This document shows positions 24,961 through 36,611 of a stretch of DNA of 64,000 bases, piece after piece. Position 1 is the stretch's first letter. Every line of letters starts with the position of its first letter. The position numbers and the translations under genes were made by a program. This DNA comes from Nageia nagi. Its lineage: Eukaryota > Pinophyta. A model generated the notes under the pieces. It saw nothing but the letters and a program-made list of their open reading frames with translations, was not told the origin of the DNA and did no database searches. The stretch is from assembly GCA_050084985.1 (NCBI GenBank), contig JBITNC010000001.1:145452001-145516000 (forward strand), in the 5' to 3' direction.

Positions 24961-25782
24961 GTATTTAAAATAATAAACATCAAAAGGTATATGATTTCAC
25001 AAGATGAAGAGCATGAACTAAAATATCAATGTAGCTCATATTTGATTAAGGAAATTTCAGAATTTCAATAGTCAAAAGAGAAAAGTATTAAATATGATGA
25101 TACTGGTTGTGAATATAGTTTATCATTTTTCAAATCATATAGAATATGTTGTATATTATCACATAGGCTTATATTTTTAGTTACATATCATATTGCATTA
25201 TATTCTATCCCCATTTTTTTATTCTATCAAGGTATTAAAAGATCCATCATCATTGCAACCCCATAATGAAACTATCACATAGAGTCGGTTAATGAATGGA
25301 TTTGATCAACATGGTAATCTCATTATGTTTTAATCCTCACACATTTCATAATTTCTATCAATATCTCATAAAATATAGTCAAAAATCATTAATATATTCA
25401 ATCTTCACATCTCTCATTCTCATTATTTCTATCAAGATCTCATCTATTATTATCACATCTCTTCAATAAATTCAATCTTCACATATCTCATCTCTATCAT
25501 TTCATCTATTAATATAATATTCTCATTAAGTTTCATCAATTTATCCATCAAGATCTCATTTAACTTAATGACTTACCATGTTCATCAAATTTTTCTCATG
25601 CTAGCTAGTGCAACTCATATTATATTTGCACTTGCATTTCATATTAGGAAGAGGCATCAAGACAACAATATTAATGCATATTAAAGGGAAGCACATTTCA
25701 AATTTAGACATTTTTTTTTCTTTCTTTTTTTTCTCCAATCATATTTAGATTATGCAATTTTAATTATTTTCATTACATATCC
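24961..25782. other. interior of element E downstream of the repeats
   Basis: A short hydrophobic frame near 25150-25260 (HIALYSIPIFLFYQG) continues the decayed product. From about 25370 to 25560 there is a loose simple repeat around TCTCATTCTCATTATTTCTATCAAG and TTCAATCTTCACATCTC. No polymerase is present. Confidence 0.5.
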
Positions 25783-25796
25783 AAATATGGCCAAAA
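25783..25796 (+). promoter_or_regulatory. degenerate polypurine tract of element E
   Basis: AAATATGGCCAAAA, preceded by CATATCC, sits directly before the 3' LTR. In element B the same place reads CATATCC then AAAGAGGGGTGAAA, so this is a mutated version of the same tract. Confidence 0.5.
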
Positions 25797-26535
25797 TATA
25801 GACATCTAAAAATGATTTTCTATTTATTATAAAATTATATTTATAGTATCTAAATAGAATAAATGATGCAAATATCAAGGCTAATATTCTAATAGTTTAC
25901 CAATCATGCACTAATCAAGGCTAATATCTCTTAATCATGATTATATCTAAATTTATCTTGAGAATTTCATTAGTTATACATGTTCTAGAATTTTCTTAAG
26001 ATTATTATTATTATTTCATATTCTTGGGATGTCAACTATCACTCTTTTCTATATCTTGATAGGTATAAAAGGAGTAAAGATGACATTACCTATCAAATTG
26101 TAATTCAATTTGGATAGGTCGGTTGAGATAATCATATCCCCATATTATGCTCTCTATCTTTTGAATACTTTTTATTTTAAGCACATGATCTAATACTACA
26201 ATAAGGAAAACATTGGTGGACTTAGTATATTATTGTACTGACATCAATAAAGTTAATTTCACTACAAAGATGATGTTGTTACTATAGTTCGAAGAGAGTT
26301 GGAGCATAAAATCCAAGTGGTGATGAAACCAAAATCAAGGTATATAATATATGGATCCTATTCATCACATGTATGTTCCAACCTCATTTCACCAAGCTTG
26401 CATCATTTAAGGATTGCTTTTAATTAAACGCACTTAGTCTTGATTATATTCCTTAGATCTTGAATGTTATTGCACCTTGTAAATAAGATTTAACTATATT
26501 TATTTATTAATCATAAATCATTATTTATTATCTTA
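25797..26535 (+). repeat. 3' LTR of element E
   Basis: Starts TATAGACATCTAAAAATGAT (compare TGTAGATGCCTAAAAATGAT in element B), has TATAAAAGG at 26064-26072, and ends near TTATTATCTTA. Confidence 0.8.
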
Positions 26536-28173
26536 AAGGTCATCATATCTTAATAAGTGAGCAATACATGGCAAGTTTTCAAATTGATTAATACTAGGAT
26601 GTGGTACTTTATGATGTTATGCTAATGGATGCTTATTATATTTTATTGGGAAGACCTTGGTCATTTGATAGGAAGGTAGAATACCTATCCAATTTAGAAG
26701 GATGGGAAGATGTATACTTCGAACCCTTTAAGGGAGAAGGGAGAGGAAGTAAAAAAAAAAAATTGTGTTTCTTTGATAAGTAGAACATAATTCTTGAAGG
26801 GAATGAATAAAGAGGAGTCACATTTGTATTTTGTTACCAAAACCATAGGAGACAAAAAAGTATGCTAACCAAGTGAACTATCACAAAAATTAAATAATTT
26901 ATTAAAAAATATATAGAGATTATCTTAAAGGAACTACAAGATGGATGTTTATAAATGTGAAATATCAATCATCATATAGATTTCATCCTTGGCCCCATTA
27001 CATTGAATAAAGCAATATATAGGATCTTATTAATGGTGAGTGAGGAGGTAAAATGTTAAGGGTAGGATTTATTAGATAAACGATTGATATAAGAAATTAT
27101 AAGCCCATATGTTGAACCTATGTACAAGAACCAAAGAAGGATGGAACTTGGAGAATATGCATAGATTCAAGGGCTATTTCCATCAAGTATTAGTTCCCAT
27201 TACCTAATATGGATAATTTGATGGAACACTTGAGTAGAGCATATTATAGTTTGAAGATAGAATTGAAGAGTGGCTATCATGAAATCAATATCAAATACCT
27301 TGTTAATTTGATAGGAAGGTAGAATACCTATTCAATTTATAAGGATGGGAAGATGTACACTTTGAACCCTTTAAGGGAGAAGGGAGAAGAAGTAAGAAAA
27401 TCAAGTTTTTTTGATAACAAGAACATAATTATCGAAGGGAATGAAAAAGAGAAGCCACAATTTTCTTTTGTTACCAAAACTATAAGACCACTTGAGTAGG
27501 CTAGGCTTGTTATATTTTATTGGGAAGACCTTGGTAATTTGATAGGAAGGTAGAATACCTATTCAATTTAGAAGGATGGGAAGATGTACACTTTGAACCC
27601 TTTAAGGGAGAAGGAAGAAGAAGTAATAGTTTTTTTTGATAACTAGAACATAATTCTTGAAGGGAATGAATAAAGAGGAGTCACATTTTTCTTTTGTTAC
27701 CAAAATCATAGGAGAAAAGAAAGTAGGCTAAGCAAGTGAACTATCACAAAAAGTATATAATTTATTAAAGAATGTATAGAGATTATCTTAAAGGAACTAC
27801 CAGATGGATTTTTATAAATGAGAAATACCAATCATCATATAGATTTCATCCTTGGCCCCATTTCACTAAATAAAGCAACATATAGGATCTTATTAATGGA
27901 GAGTGAGTAGGTAAAATGTTAAGGGTAGGATTTATTAAATGAAAGATTGATTTAAGAAATTATAAGCCCATATGTTGAACCTATGTACAAGAACTAAAGA
28001 AGAATGGAACCTGGATAATATGCATAGATTCAAGAGATACTAACACTATTTCCATCAAGTACTAGTTCCCATTACCTAATATGGATAATTTGATGGATCA
28101 CTTGAGTAGAACATATTATAGTTTGAAGATAGACTTGAAGAGTAGTTATCATGAATTCAATATCAAAGAAGGA
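26536..28173 (+). pseudogene. protease end and RT start of element D, present as tandem copies
   Basis: After E the protease resumes (GHHILISEQYMASF; then YDVMLMDAYYILLGRPWSFD at 26601-26680) and leads through a linker to the RT fingers (RICIDSRA..., FPLPNMDNLMEHL). This region is repeated: copy 1 is 26641-27296, a truncated copy is 27300-27500, and copy 3 is 27515-28173. Copies 1 and 3 are offset by 874 bp and copies 2 and 3 by 231 bp. The duplications arose within the element, or before insertion by template switching. All copies carry stops and frameshifts. Confidence 0.8.
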
Positions 28174-29150
28174 CATGAGTAGAAAATGAAATTCAAGACC
28201 AAGGATGGGTTTTATGAATGATTAGTCATGCCATTTGTATTGATCATTATCCCTAATACATTTATAAGGCCGATGAATGAAGTATTGAAACCCTTTATTA
28301 GAATGTTTATGATTTTATACCTAGATGATATATTAGTGTAGGGATAGAGGAGATCACTTGATCTTGGTGTTATAGAAGTTGTTATTGGTCAATCTAAAAA
28401 AATGTAACTTTATGAAGGAGGAATTAATTTACTTAGGTTTTATTATTTCTCAAGGAAGTTTAAACATTGAGCTAGAAAAAGTAAGAGTAATCATAGAATG
28501 GGCATCATTGAGAAATTTGTTTGAGGTGAGGAGCTTTCATGGATTAAATAAATTTTCACATGAAGTTTATTAAAAGATTTAGTGGGATAAGTGAACTCAT
28601 TATCAAATTCATGAAAGAAAGGAATAATGATTTAAAATGGATTGATGATATTGAGAGAAGTTTTAAAAATTTGAAGAGAAAAGTGATGGAATAACTAGTT
28701 CTAGCATTGCCAAATTATAATAAAGTATTTCATGTAGATTTTGATGCTAATGGACTACTATTGGAGAGGTTTTGAGCCAAAAGGTTTGATCAATAGTATA
28801 TTTCATCAACACCTTGAGTGAAGCAAAGGGGAAATACTCAACATATATTCAGGAATTCTATGCCATTTTTTAATCGCTCAAAAAATGGAGGTATTACTTG
28901 ATACCAAAAGAATTTATCATATATACACATCATCATGCTTTGTAATTTATTTATAAAGAGAGAAAGTTGAATAAAAGGTACATGGAGTGGGTTGAGCATA
29001 TTTAACGATACACCCTTAAATTTTAAAGTATAAGAGTGGAAAATCAAATCATGTGATGGATCCCTAAGTAGAAGGTGATTGTTGTTGAGTGAGTTGAGAG
29101 TATAAGTGAATAAATTTGATTCCATGATAGAGTTATATGCTTGAGCAACT
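28174..29150 (+). pseudogene. RT palm, thumb and RNase H of element D
   Basis: A full palm follows copy 3: FIRPMNEVLKPF, then the catalytic YLDD at 28318-28329. A thumb segment sits in the open frame 28379-28573 (KKCNFMKEELIYLGFIIS). RNase H is readable around 28720-29080: FDANG with its Asp, STYIQEFYAI carrying the Glu, then the His-His-Ala-Leu element and MEWVEHI. This sequence style is that of chromovirus-type gypsy polymerases. Stops interrupt every domain. Confidence 0.82.
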
Positions 29151-29259
29151 TGTAATAATCTAGTGGAAAGGAAATAAACCCCTTGGTTAAATTATTTCTT
29201 GTAATAAGGCTTATTATTCAAGGGATTACAATTATGCATACTTAGGGGTTCAATGAGGG

Positions 29260-30300
29260 AATTTTTGATACAAGAAAATCATAGTGGAGGAATGGCTAAA
29301 CATTTTAGAGCGGACAAGACTTTAAAGCACCTTAATGAAGCTTATATTGGTTAAGAATGAATATGAAGGTTAAAAAGTTTATTTAAAATTTTCTTGCATG
29401 CTAAACGGAGGAGCCACAACATGGGTTTCTATCAACCATTAGCATGGACTTTGTTCTTAGACTACCTATAACATAAAAATATAATAACTCTTGTCTTTAT
29501 TATTTTGAATAGATTTTCTAAGATGGCATATTTCATATCATGTAAGAAGACAAATGTTGCTATAAACATTCCTAATTTATTCTTTATGGAGATTATGAGA
29601 TTACATGGAATTTCTAAAAGCATTTTGTCATATAAGGACACTAATTTTATAGATCATTTTTGGAGGATATTTTGGAAGAAGTCGAATACTAATCTAGATT
29701 TTAATTTGGCTTGTCAACCATAAATGAATGGATAAATTGAAGTTATCAATAGGAGTCTTTGAAATTTGTTGAGGTGTTTGATGAGTAAAAAGCCTAAGCT
29801 ATGGGATGATATGTTTTCACAAGCAAATTTTTCTTATAATAACTTTGTTAATAGGAGTATTGGTAGAAAAATTTTTAGATTATATATGGAATGAATCTTA
29901 GAGTATTTGACAAGTTGGGGAATAATATCAATTTGGGAAGGAGTATTGTAGAAGCAACAAATTTTGTTAAGTATATACGAGAATGGCATCAAGAAGTGAA
30001 GTCTAAATTGGAGAATAACACTTAAATATATAAACAACACAGTGACTAAAAAAGAAGACAAGAACAATTTCATATAAGAGAACTAGTTTTGGCATATGGA
30101 AAAAAGAGGTTCCCTAAAGGAGCCTACAACAAGTTGAAATGGAAGAAGATAAGATCCTAAAAAAAAAAAAAAATTACAATACCTATGAGATAGATCTTCC
30201 AAAAGGGATAAATATATCATTGTTCTTTAATATGTTTAATTTGTATTCATATAATGGAAATTTGGGTGACAAGTTTAGCAAATAAGTTAAATCTGATAGT
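29260..30300 (+). pseudogene. integrase of element D
   Basis: Integrase reads from a zinc-finger remnant (GGMAKHFGADKTLKHL, around 29280-29330) into the core: NRFSKMAYFISCKKT at 29505, the second Asp in YKDTNF near 29636, and the Glu region (IEVINRSL) near 29739. LLRCLMSKKPKLWDDM and a C-terminal tail ending with DLPKGINIS near 30195 follow. The first catalytic Asp region is weak (FLDYL near 29458). Several in-frame stops, including one in the GQTE-like motif, inactivate it. Confidence 0.82.
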
Positions 30301-30541
30301 CACATGGAGGAATGGGCTCAATAGTTTCTTGAGAAAAGGCTAAAGGAAATTAAGAAGGTACTCCAAGAGAGAATGACTAAGAAGACAAAAAAAGGACTAG
30401 AAGGAGTATCTAGTTATATGGAAAGGAAAGGGACCAATTAAATATGAATGGATTTTGGAACTAGTGTTTGCTTGAATGGGAAAACATCCTATTCTAGGAA
30501 CCTTGTGAGTAGGAGTTCACATTCCTTGTACCCTGAGAGTC

Positions 30542-31490
30542 TGATGCAATAACATTAAGGAAAAAGAGGAGAATAATTTATTTCTATTGTTTGTTATTTT
30601 TATTTTATTTTCTAGATTTGATATTTATGGGAATTTAAAATAAGTTTTAAAAGTATTTTGTTGAACTAGATCAAACATCCTCTTTTTAAAGTATCATAAT
30701 TTTTTGTTCTACTTTATATTACATAAATCTAGTGATTTGGTGATGGTGGCTTTGCGATGGTGATATGTTGTTTTGGTGATGACACTCTGATGATGGTGAT
30801 TTAATACTCTTTTCTAATGGATCAATGAAAAGCATATCCAAAAAATAATTTGCTAATTAGTTGCTCATCTACTTCACTCAATCAATGATTTGAAAATCCT
30901 TCAAACTCATGATTGGGTGTTTTGGCATTTTGGTGCTCATGTATGATGAAAGACATAGATTTATAAGTTGGATGTGATCAAGTGTGAAGAGAATCTAGGA
31001 AGTGTGAAGAGGAAAAAAAGGAGTTATATCATGCAATCAATGATGATTGGATGGGTATTAGTTCGGATTCAAATGTGCATATCATTATAATATGAATACA
31101 AAAAATAGCAATAATTGAGTTTCCATTTCTTGAATACCAACAAAATGACCTTTGAACTTCCAAATGCACTTGTGGAAGATGATTCAATTTCAAAACTTGA
31201 AGAGACATGCCTTAGGAATATAAATTTGGATTGACTCGAACAAATTTAAGAGGCAGGATGTTTGATTAAAGTTTCAACTTTGATACAAATCAAGTTGGCA
31301 AATTGAAATCAAATTGTGACTATATAAGAATTCAGGAATAAAGACCAGCTTCTTTATTTTGTTTTCTAGAATCCATACATTAAATCAAATCAAACTAATT
31401 TTTGAACTTATTTATTTAAATTTATATAGCACAAATTATTTTCTTTCATCTCCTTATCATTTGAACTTCCACCTTTTTATCTTGAATCAT
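30542..31490 (+). repeat. 3' LTR of element D
   Basis: Pairs with 20346-21170: TGATGCAA start, then AAGGAAAAAGAGGAGAATAA, GAAGAGAATCTAGGAAGTG near 30990, TATAAATTTGG near 31218 and TTGAACTTCCACC near 31460. It is somewhat longer than the other copy because of insertions around 30780-30900 and 31150-31200. The right end is blurred. Confidence 0.75.
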
Positions 31491-32151
31491 TTTTCAATAA
31501 GTATCTAACGCTAACAATCATGACATCAACAACTTTTTGTAACATTGAATTTTTATATTTAAAGAAAAAGAAAAAGAAATACCATAAATCTAGAAAGCAT
31601 AAACAATTAAAATAATCAAATAATTAAACTAAACTATCCAAACTAGAATTGTGTGATCTAAATGTACACAAAAATGTTGATATGACAACTCCATTTATTT
31701 GAGTCTTTTTAATAATCCTTATGTGAATTTAAGTTATGCAATGAGCTGATATCCTTTGTAAGCTTAGGTACTCTTTTAGCTTTTCCACTTCTTTGGATGA
31801 GTCATTCTTTACCCCTTGGTTTGTTATCACATTTTCCTCTAGTGATGCTACTTGTGATAAATATCTTTAAACACGTAGTTATACTTACATTTTGTGTAAG
31901 TTTTAATTGGATTTTTTTTTATAATTATTCACCATCATCATCATTGTTTTGTACATACTATTCATATGTGAGACAACTCTTTACATATCCTCTTTAAATT
32001 TTTTTTTCTTTCAAATTCTTCCATAACTGCTTTTAGTTATTTTCTTTGAACATCATTACTGTTGAGGCACATGATAATGTATGTTATGATATGACCCCAA
32101 CTATAGAAAGCAACCATCAATTTATTGTGGAAGTAGTATTTTGTATGCTTT

Positions 32152-32199
<48 letters not shown>

Positions 32200-34197
32200 A
32201 TATAGAGTGGTTTGTTGCCAAAACAAGGTTAACTATATTTTACACCTTCAAACTCCAAAAACAATAGTTGGGTCAACACTTATACATATTCCTTCAGAGG
32301 AGAAAATACCTGACAATCCTGAAATGACTATTTCACTAGTAGAATAACAAATCAATAGTCCTTCCATTTATAGATCGTATTAATGAAGATTAACATCAGC
32401 AGAGATATTAAGTTTAATGAAAAGAATGAAGAAAGGAGTTAATTTTTCTCTTCAAGAGGATGGAAATGATTGAGAAAAGCAACCAATATCCAAGTGATTA
32501 CATTGATGGAAAATATGTCGCTGATTCTAAATATGATTAGAATCACTTTCCTCGAGTAAATTTATGAACTACAAACAAAACTTTAGGTACCTCTAAACTG
32601 TAGAAACTGCAAAATTGATGGAACAGACATAGAGATCATCTTGTATATATTTATAGAACCAAGTTTGACGCATGAAAACTCACATTTTTCCTTGAGTAAA
32701 GTGACACTATATGTGAGGTACAATACTTTCGCTTTGGCAAAAGAGGCTAGAAGCACAAGAATAATTTGACAGTTCAGGAAGATTGAAGATAGAGCCTAGC
32801 ATCATTTTAGAGACTTGGCTAGCGGCTCTTTCTTTGATCCTTCCTAGGTTATTCTGTATCTTCACCTTATGTGTAATTCAAAGGTAAACGTCTGTGAAAA
32901 AGACAACTCAAACAATGTGAAGAAAAAAATGGTTAAATTATTATGCAGTTAAATTAGTTTAAAAATATTCACTCCATCATCAAATTTAAATCACCACCAG
33001 TATGTTAGATTTGCACCGTAGAATGGATTCACTTCATGTATCATTCATGCATGATTATTCCATTTATTTATCAGTCACATTTAAGTTGTTAGAACAGTAT
33101 ACCTATCTAACAAGTACATTTGGAAATTGAGTATATACTTCATTCTAAATCTATAAGATCATCAAACATTTGATTTGATCTTCAGATATACTAGAAAGCC
33201 ATAGAACTCGGTTCCTTGGAGATTCATAAAATGCCTTCAGGAAACATTCATATGATCAAGGTCATTCTGGCAATCACCCAAGATCACAAAATCTTAAAGC
33301 ATGGAAAATTCACCCTTAGTTCATGGCTTGTTTACATTCCATTGATCAAATATTCATTTGTTAGAAGTACACAAATAAGTTTACAACTGAATATTAGTAG
33401 TAGAAGCTGAATCAATATTTGGAAACACTGTTTTTACAAAATATTTGTACGCCATGGAATGATGTGATTATTTTTTGTTGAATGTGTCCTCTCAATCTAA
33501 GGATTTGCAATCTAAAATACTGACACAGTGAATAAGTATGAACCATCCAATAGATCATGCACCAATGAAAGGAGAACTACGTTTCAAGCCATAAGCTGAA
33601 TCATTCTTGGAATGCTTGAATGTCAATTAAAAACTGCATACAATCCACGTTTCAACAATTCAACAAACAATCTTACATTGAATAATTTTTAGAAGATGAT
33701 TGGGTTCCTGTAATTCTGTTTTATTCTTCAACAAAAAAACAAAATAATTCAAGAATGCAAGCAACGTATAAAAACCAAGCATTTACTTGTTAAAGCACCA
33801 ATTCATTTTTTAGCTTTCCCATCAATAATTCACAAAGAATCAGAGCCCATACTTTGAATGATGGACAGAGATGCCATTCTTGAAAATAATTTTTTCAGGC
33901 CCTGAAGATGAACTTTGTAGCACCGTTGGAGTTAGCTCATTCATGCATCAAGTGTTTGATTACTTTCATGGGCATGGATTGTTAATTAGCCAAAATACAG
34001 TACTCATCTTTTCACTGTCGATTGTAGAAAAAGAAAAAGCAAAGTTTTTTTAACATCCATGGAAGACCAACATAGATATATGGGACATGCCTTTCCACTA
34101 GCAACGTGTGCAGAAGCAATGTCTGTCTAGAAGTGGAGAGGAATTGAACATGGGAGCTGTGCCGTAGAGAGAACTATCATTCTTCCCCTACCCCACA
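31491..34197. other. interval between element D and the PPR gene
   Basis: No protein domain is recognised. A TA microsatellite lies at 32150-32205. The composition becomes less AT-rich from about 32500 toward the PPR gene. The last few hundred bases must hold the 3' untranslated region of the PPR gene (transcribed right to left), but I could not identify a convincing poly(A) signal. Short open frames at 31797, 33216 and 33871 match nothing I know. Confidence 0.5.
32150..32205. repeat. (TA)n microsatellite
   Basis: Near-pure alternating TA with one phase break, self-complementary and able to extrude as a cruciform. Confidence 0.95.
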
Positions 34198-34212
34198 TCA
34201 TGTAGAACAAAA
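34194..34212 (-). other. frameshifted start of a DYW domain at the PPR stop
   Basis: On the minus strand the T4 run (34209-34212) changes the frame. In the annotated frame it gives Phe-Cys-Ser-Thr-stop; one frame over, the same bases read Phe-Val-Leu-His-Asp-Val, the near-invariant opening of plant DYW domains after VPD. Further downstream a weak, stop-containing continuation can be followed for a few tens of codons only, so the bulk of the domain is gone. Confidence 0.65.
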
Positions 34213-36585
34213 CTTTGCATCAGGCACATAACGTGCATCGTTAATTTGCTTCATCAATATTTCCAATGCTGTGTCCACGCTGTCTTCTTGTGGGTGAGAT
34301 CTATCCCCCACTGTAAAGCAATTGACAGTATTGTTGACTTCAATCCAGCTTAGTCCTGGCTCCTTCTTAACTCTTCTCTTTTTCATGATATTTCTTACTT
34401 TTCTTGCATCATCCCACCTGCCAGCTGAGGCATAGATATTATAAAGTAAAACGTATGTGCTTGATGTTTGAGGTTCAAGATCAATAAGGCATTCTGCTGC
34501 CTGCTTGCCAAGATCCAAATTGCCATGGATTCTGCAAGCACCAAGTAAGGAACGCCACACTACAGCATCAGATTCAAATCCCATTTCATATATTAAGTTT
34601 TCTGCCTCATCCAAGCGTCCAGCACGACCAAGAAGATCAACCACACAAGCGCAATGCTCAGCTCTTGGTTCGATGCCATGATCTCTAGTCATGGAACTAA
34701 AATAGTGACATCCTTCATCCACTAGTCCAACATGGCTGCAGGCAGATAGAACACCAACGAAGGTGACATGGTTTGGCTTCACTCCTTCTCCTTCCATTTG
34801 GCCAAAAAGTTGAAGAGCTTCTTTCCCATGTCCATGATGAGCATATCCTGAAATGAGCACACTCCATGAAACTACATCTCGTTTTGGCATTATACGAAAC
34901 ATAGTCCCTGCATCGTCTATGCTTCCACACTTGGCGTACATGCCAATGAGAGCATTTCCCACAAGCAGTGACTCAAGTCCACTTTTTATACTGTGGGCGT
35001 GGATTTGCCTACCCTGTTGTTGAGCTGCTGAGTTTCCGGACGCACTCAGAACAGTGCATATAGTTAGCTGATCTGGTTTTACACCTTTCCTTAGTGCCTG
35101 ACAAAAGAGGTCCATGGCTTCTTCACCATGCCCATTTTGGGTATACCCTGCAATCAATGTAGTCCATGATACAATATCTAGTTTTGGCATCTGGTCAAAA
35201 CATTTCCTCGCATCTTCTATTTCCGCACATTTAGCATACATGTCAACAAGAGCACTTCCAACAAATTCATCTAATTCAAACTTAAGTTTTATGATGTGGA
35301 CATGAACTTGCTTGCCATGGTCAAGAGATGCTAGGTAGCTGCAAACACCAATAACACTGGAATACGTAATTCGGTCAGGCTTTATGCCCATAGGCTGCAT
35401 TTGATTAAATATAAGAAGTGCCTCTTCCCCACATTTTGGACTTGATTCCTGTAAAATACCTGCTATCATTGCATTGTACGTTACCACATCTCTTCCAGGC
35501 ATCTTATGGAACATTGTAAATGCATCTTCTATATCCCCACACTTGGCATACACGTCAACAATTGCACTTCCAATATACACATCAGATTCAAACCCGTTTT
35601 TAATAATGTAGGCATGAACCTCTTTCCCATGTTCCTGAATTGAATCACTACTACATGCCTTGAGTATGCTACCAAATATGAAATGTGTTGGCCTCACACC
35701 CACCTGTTGCATTTGGCGAAACAGTTTAATAGCCCCCTCACCATTCCCATTCTGTGCATATCCAGCAATTAATGCATTCCATGAAACGTCATCTCGGTAC
35801 AAAATCCCATCAAATACACAGTAAGCCTCTTCCACTCTTCCACATTTGGCATACATGTCAATAAGAGCATTTGCAACCACAACCTGATACACAAATCCAG
35901 TTCTGATAATAAGGTTGTGAACCTGCCTACCTTGCTCAAGCTCAGCTAACTTAGCACATGAACCCAAAACACTAGAAAAAGTAAACTCATCTCCTTTCAA
36001 GCCCAACCTATGCATTTCCCAAAACTGTCTCAAGACTTCAACATAAAACCCAAGTTGGGTATATCCCGAAATCAATGCATTCCACGAAATTATGTTTGGT
36101 TCAGGGATTTTGTCAAAAAGTCGGCGTGCGTCCTCCACACGACCGAATTTAGCGTACCCCGAAATCAACGCATTCCATGAAACTATATCTACTTCAGGCA
36201 TTTTGTCAAACACTTGGTGTGCATCCTCTAAAGTACCACACTTAACATACATGTTGACAAGATTATTTCGCAAGAAAATACATGGCTTAAATCCAGATAT
36301 AATCATATGACAGTGGATCCTCTTACCTTCACGAAGAGTCTTCATTTTAATACAGTCCTGTAAAAGACGAACATATGCATAAGAATCCAGCGGAATTAGC
36401 CCTTTTTTTGGCTTGTCATGATGAATAGCGTAAGAACTATGACACCAAAAACCCAAAAACAGGGCTTTAATCCTCAGAGCATGTATGGATTTTAAGCCTC
36501 GTATGACTCCCGCTACAGAATTCGGAAGAGTGTGAAGTAACCCATAACTCGGTCCTTGTGGAAATGCCAAAGCCATACAGGGCAT
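34198..36585 (-). CDS. PLS-class pentatricopeptide repeat protein, E/PG-box type, DYW domain lost
   Basis: Intronless gene of 795 codons. The open frame reaches 36690, but that codon is TTG and an in-frame stop lies at 36709-36711. The first in-frame ATG is 36583-36585 (second at 36574-36576). The first ~56 residues have no Asp or Glu and are Ser/Leu/Arg-rich, consistent with a mitochondrial or plastid presequence. About 18 PPR motifs follow, from residue ~67 to ~673, in P-L-S order (35, 35, 31 residues), with typical SWNALISGYAQNG and NALIDMYAKCG segments. E1 and E2 motifs (~674-740) and a PG box (GLSWIEV...GDRSHPQ, ~744-766) come next. The protein ends at YVPDAKFCST, where DYW domains normally begin, so the HxE and CxxC deaminase residues are absent. 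Family members bind organelle RNA and specify C-to-U editing sites. This one would need a DYW partner in trans. Confidence 0.93.
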   Translation of the reverse strand: MPCMALAFPQGPSYGLLHTLPNSVAGVIRGLKSIHALRIKALFLGFWCHSSYAIHHDKPKKGLIPLDSYAYVRLLQDCIKMKTLREGKRIHCHMIISGFKPCIFLRNNLVNMYVKCGTLEDAHQVFDKMPEVDIVSWNALISGYAKFGRVEDARRLFDKIPEPNIISWNALISGYTQLGFYVEVLRQFWEMHRLGLKGDEFTFSSVLGSCAKLAELEQGRQVHNLIIRTGFVYQVVVANALIDMYAKCGRVEEAYCVFDGILYRDDVSWNALIAGYAQNGNGEGAIKLFRQMQQVGVRPTHFIFGSILKACSSDSIQEHGKEVHAYIIKNGFESDVYIGSAIVDVYAKCGDIEDAFTMFHKMPGRDVVTYNAMIAGILQESSPKCGEEALLIFNQMQPMGIKPDRITYSSVIGVCSYLASLDHGKQVHVHIIKLKFELDEFVGSALVDMYAKCAEIEDARKCFDQMPKLDIVSWTTLIAGYTQNGHGEEAMDLFCQALRKGVKPDQLTICTVLSASGNSAAQQQGRQIHAHSIKSGLESLLVGNALIGMYAKCGSIDDAGTMFRIMPKRDVVSWSVLISGYAHHGHGKEALQLFGQMEGEGVKPNHVTFVGVLSACSHVGLVDEGCHYFSSMTRDHGIEPRAEHCACVVDLLGRAGRLDEAENLIYEMGFESDAVVWRSLLGACRIHGNLDLGKQAAECLIDLEPQTSSTYVLLYNIYASAGRWDDARKVRNIMKKRRVKKEPGLSWIEVNNTVNCFTVGDRSHPQEDSVDTALEILMKQINDARYVPDAKFCST

Positions 36586-36611
36586 ACGAATTATACTTGA
36601 AGCATTGAAAG

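Larger units (their letters stand above)
22534..26535 (+). mobile_element. LTR retrotransposon E: non-autonomous, nested in the protease of D
   Basis: A pair of LTRs (22534-23432 and 25797-26535) flanks about 2.36 kb of interior. The flanks AAGGG (22529-22533) and AAGGT (26536-26540) form a 4-of-5 target duplication, and the D protease frame (Lys-Gly | His-His-Ile-Leu) is continuous across it. LTR ends, primer-site region and polypurine tract resemble elements A and B. Inside I see no gag knuckle, RT or integrase, only a frame with 16-residue tandem repeats (24243-24960). Confidence 0.8.
20346..31490 (+). mobile_element. Ty3/gypsy LTR retrotransposon D, interrupted by element E
   Basis: Plus-strand order: LTR (about 20346-21170), primer site TTGGTATCAAAGAG, gag, protease, RT, RNase H, integrase, LTR (about 30542-31490). 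Element E (22534-26535) splits the protease. The RT box is YLDD and the RNase H and integrase read like chromovirus-type gypsy elements, a different lineage from A0. Gag and pol carry many stops and frameshifts, and the protease-RT junction is present in tandem copies. The outer LTR ends are degraded, so I could not define a target duplication. Confidence 0.82.

Noticed and set aside
32046-32347. Open frames spanning the TA repeat at 32150
   Set aside because: The TA repeat removes stops and creates artificial Tyr-Ile runs; the flanking sequence gives no family.
35114-36310. Plus-strand frames over the PPR gene
   Set aside because: Antisense shadows of the repetitive PPR coding sequence; no independent signal.
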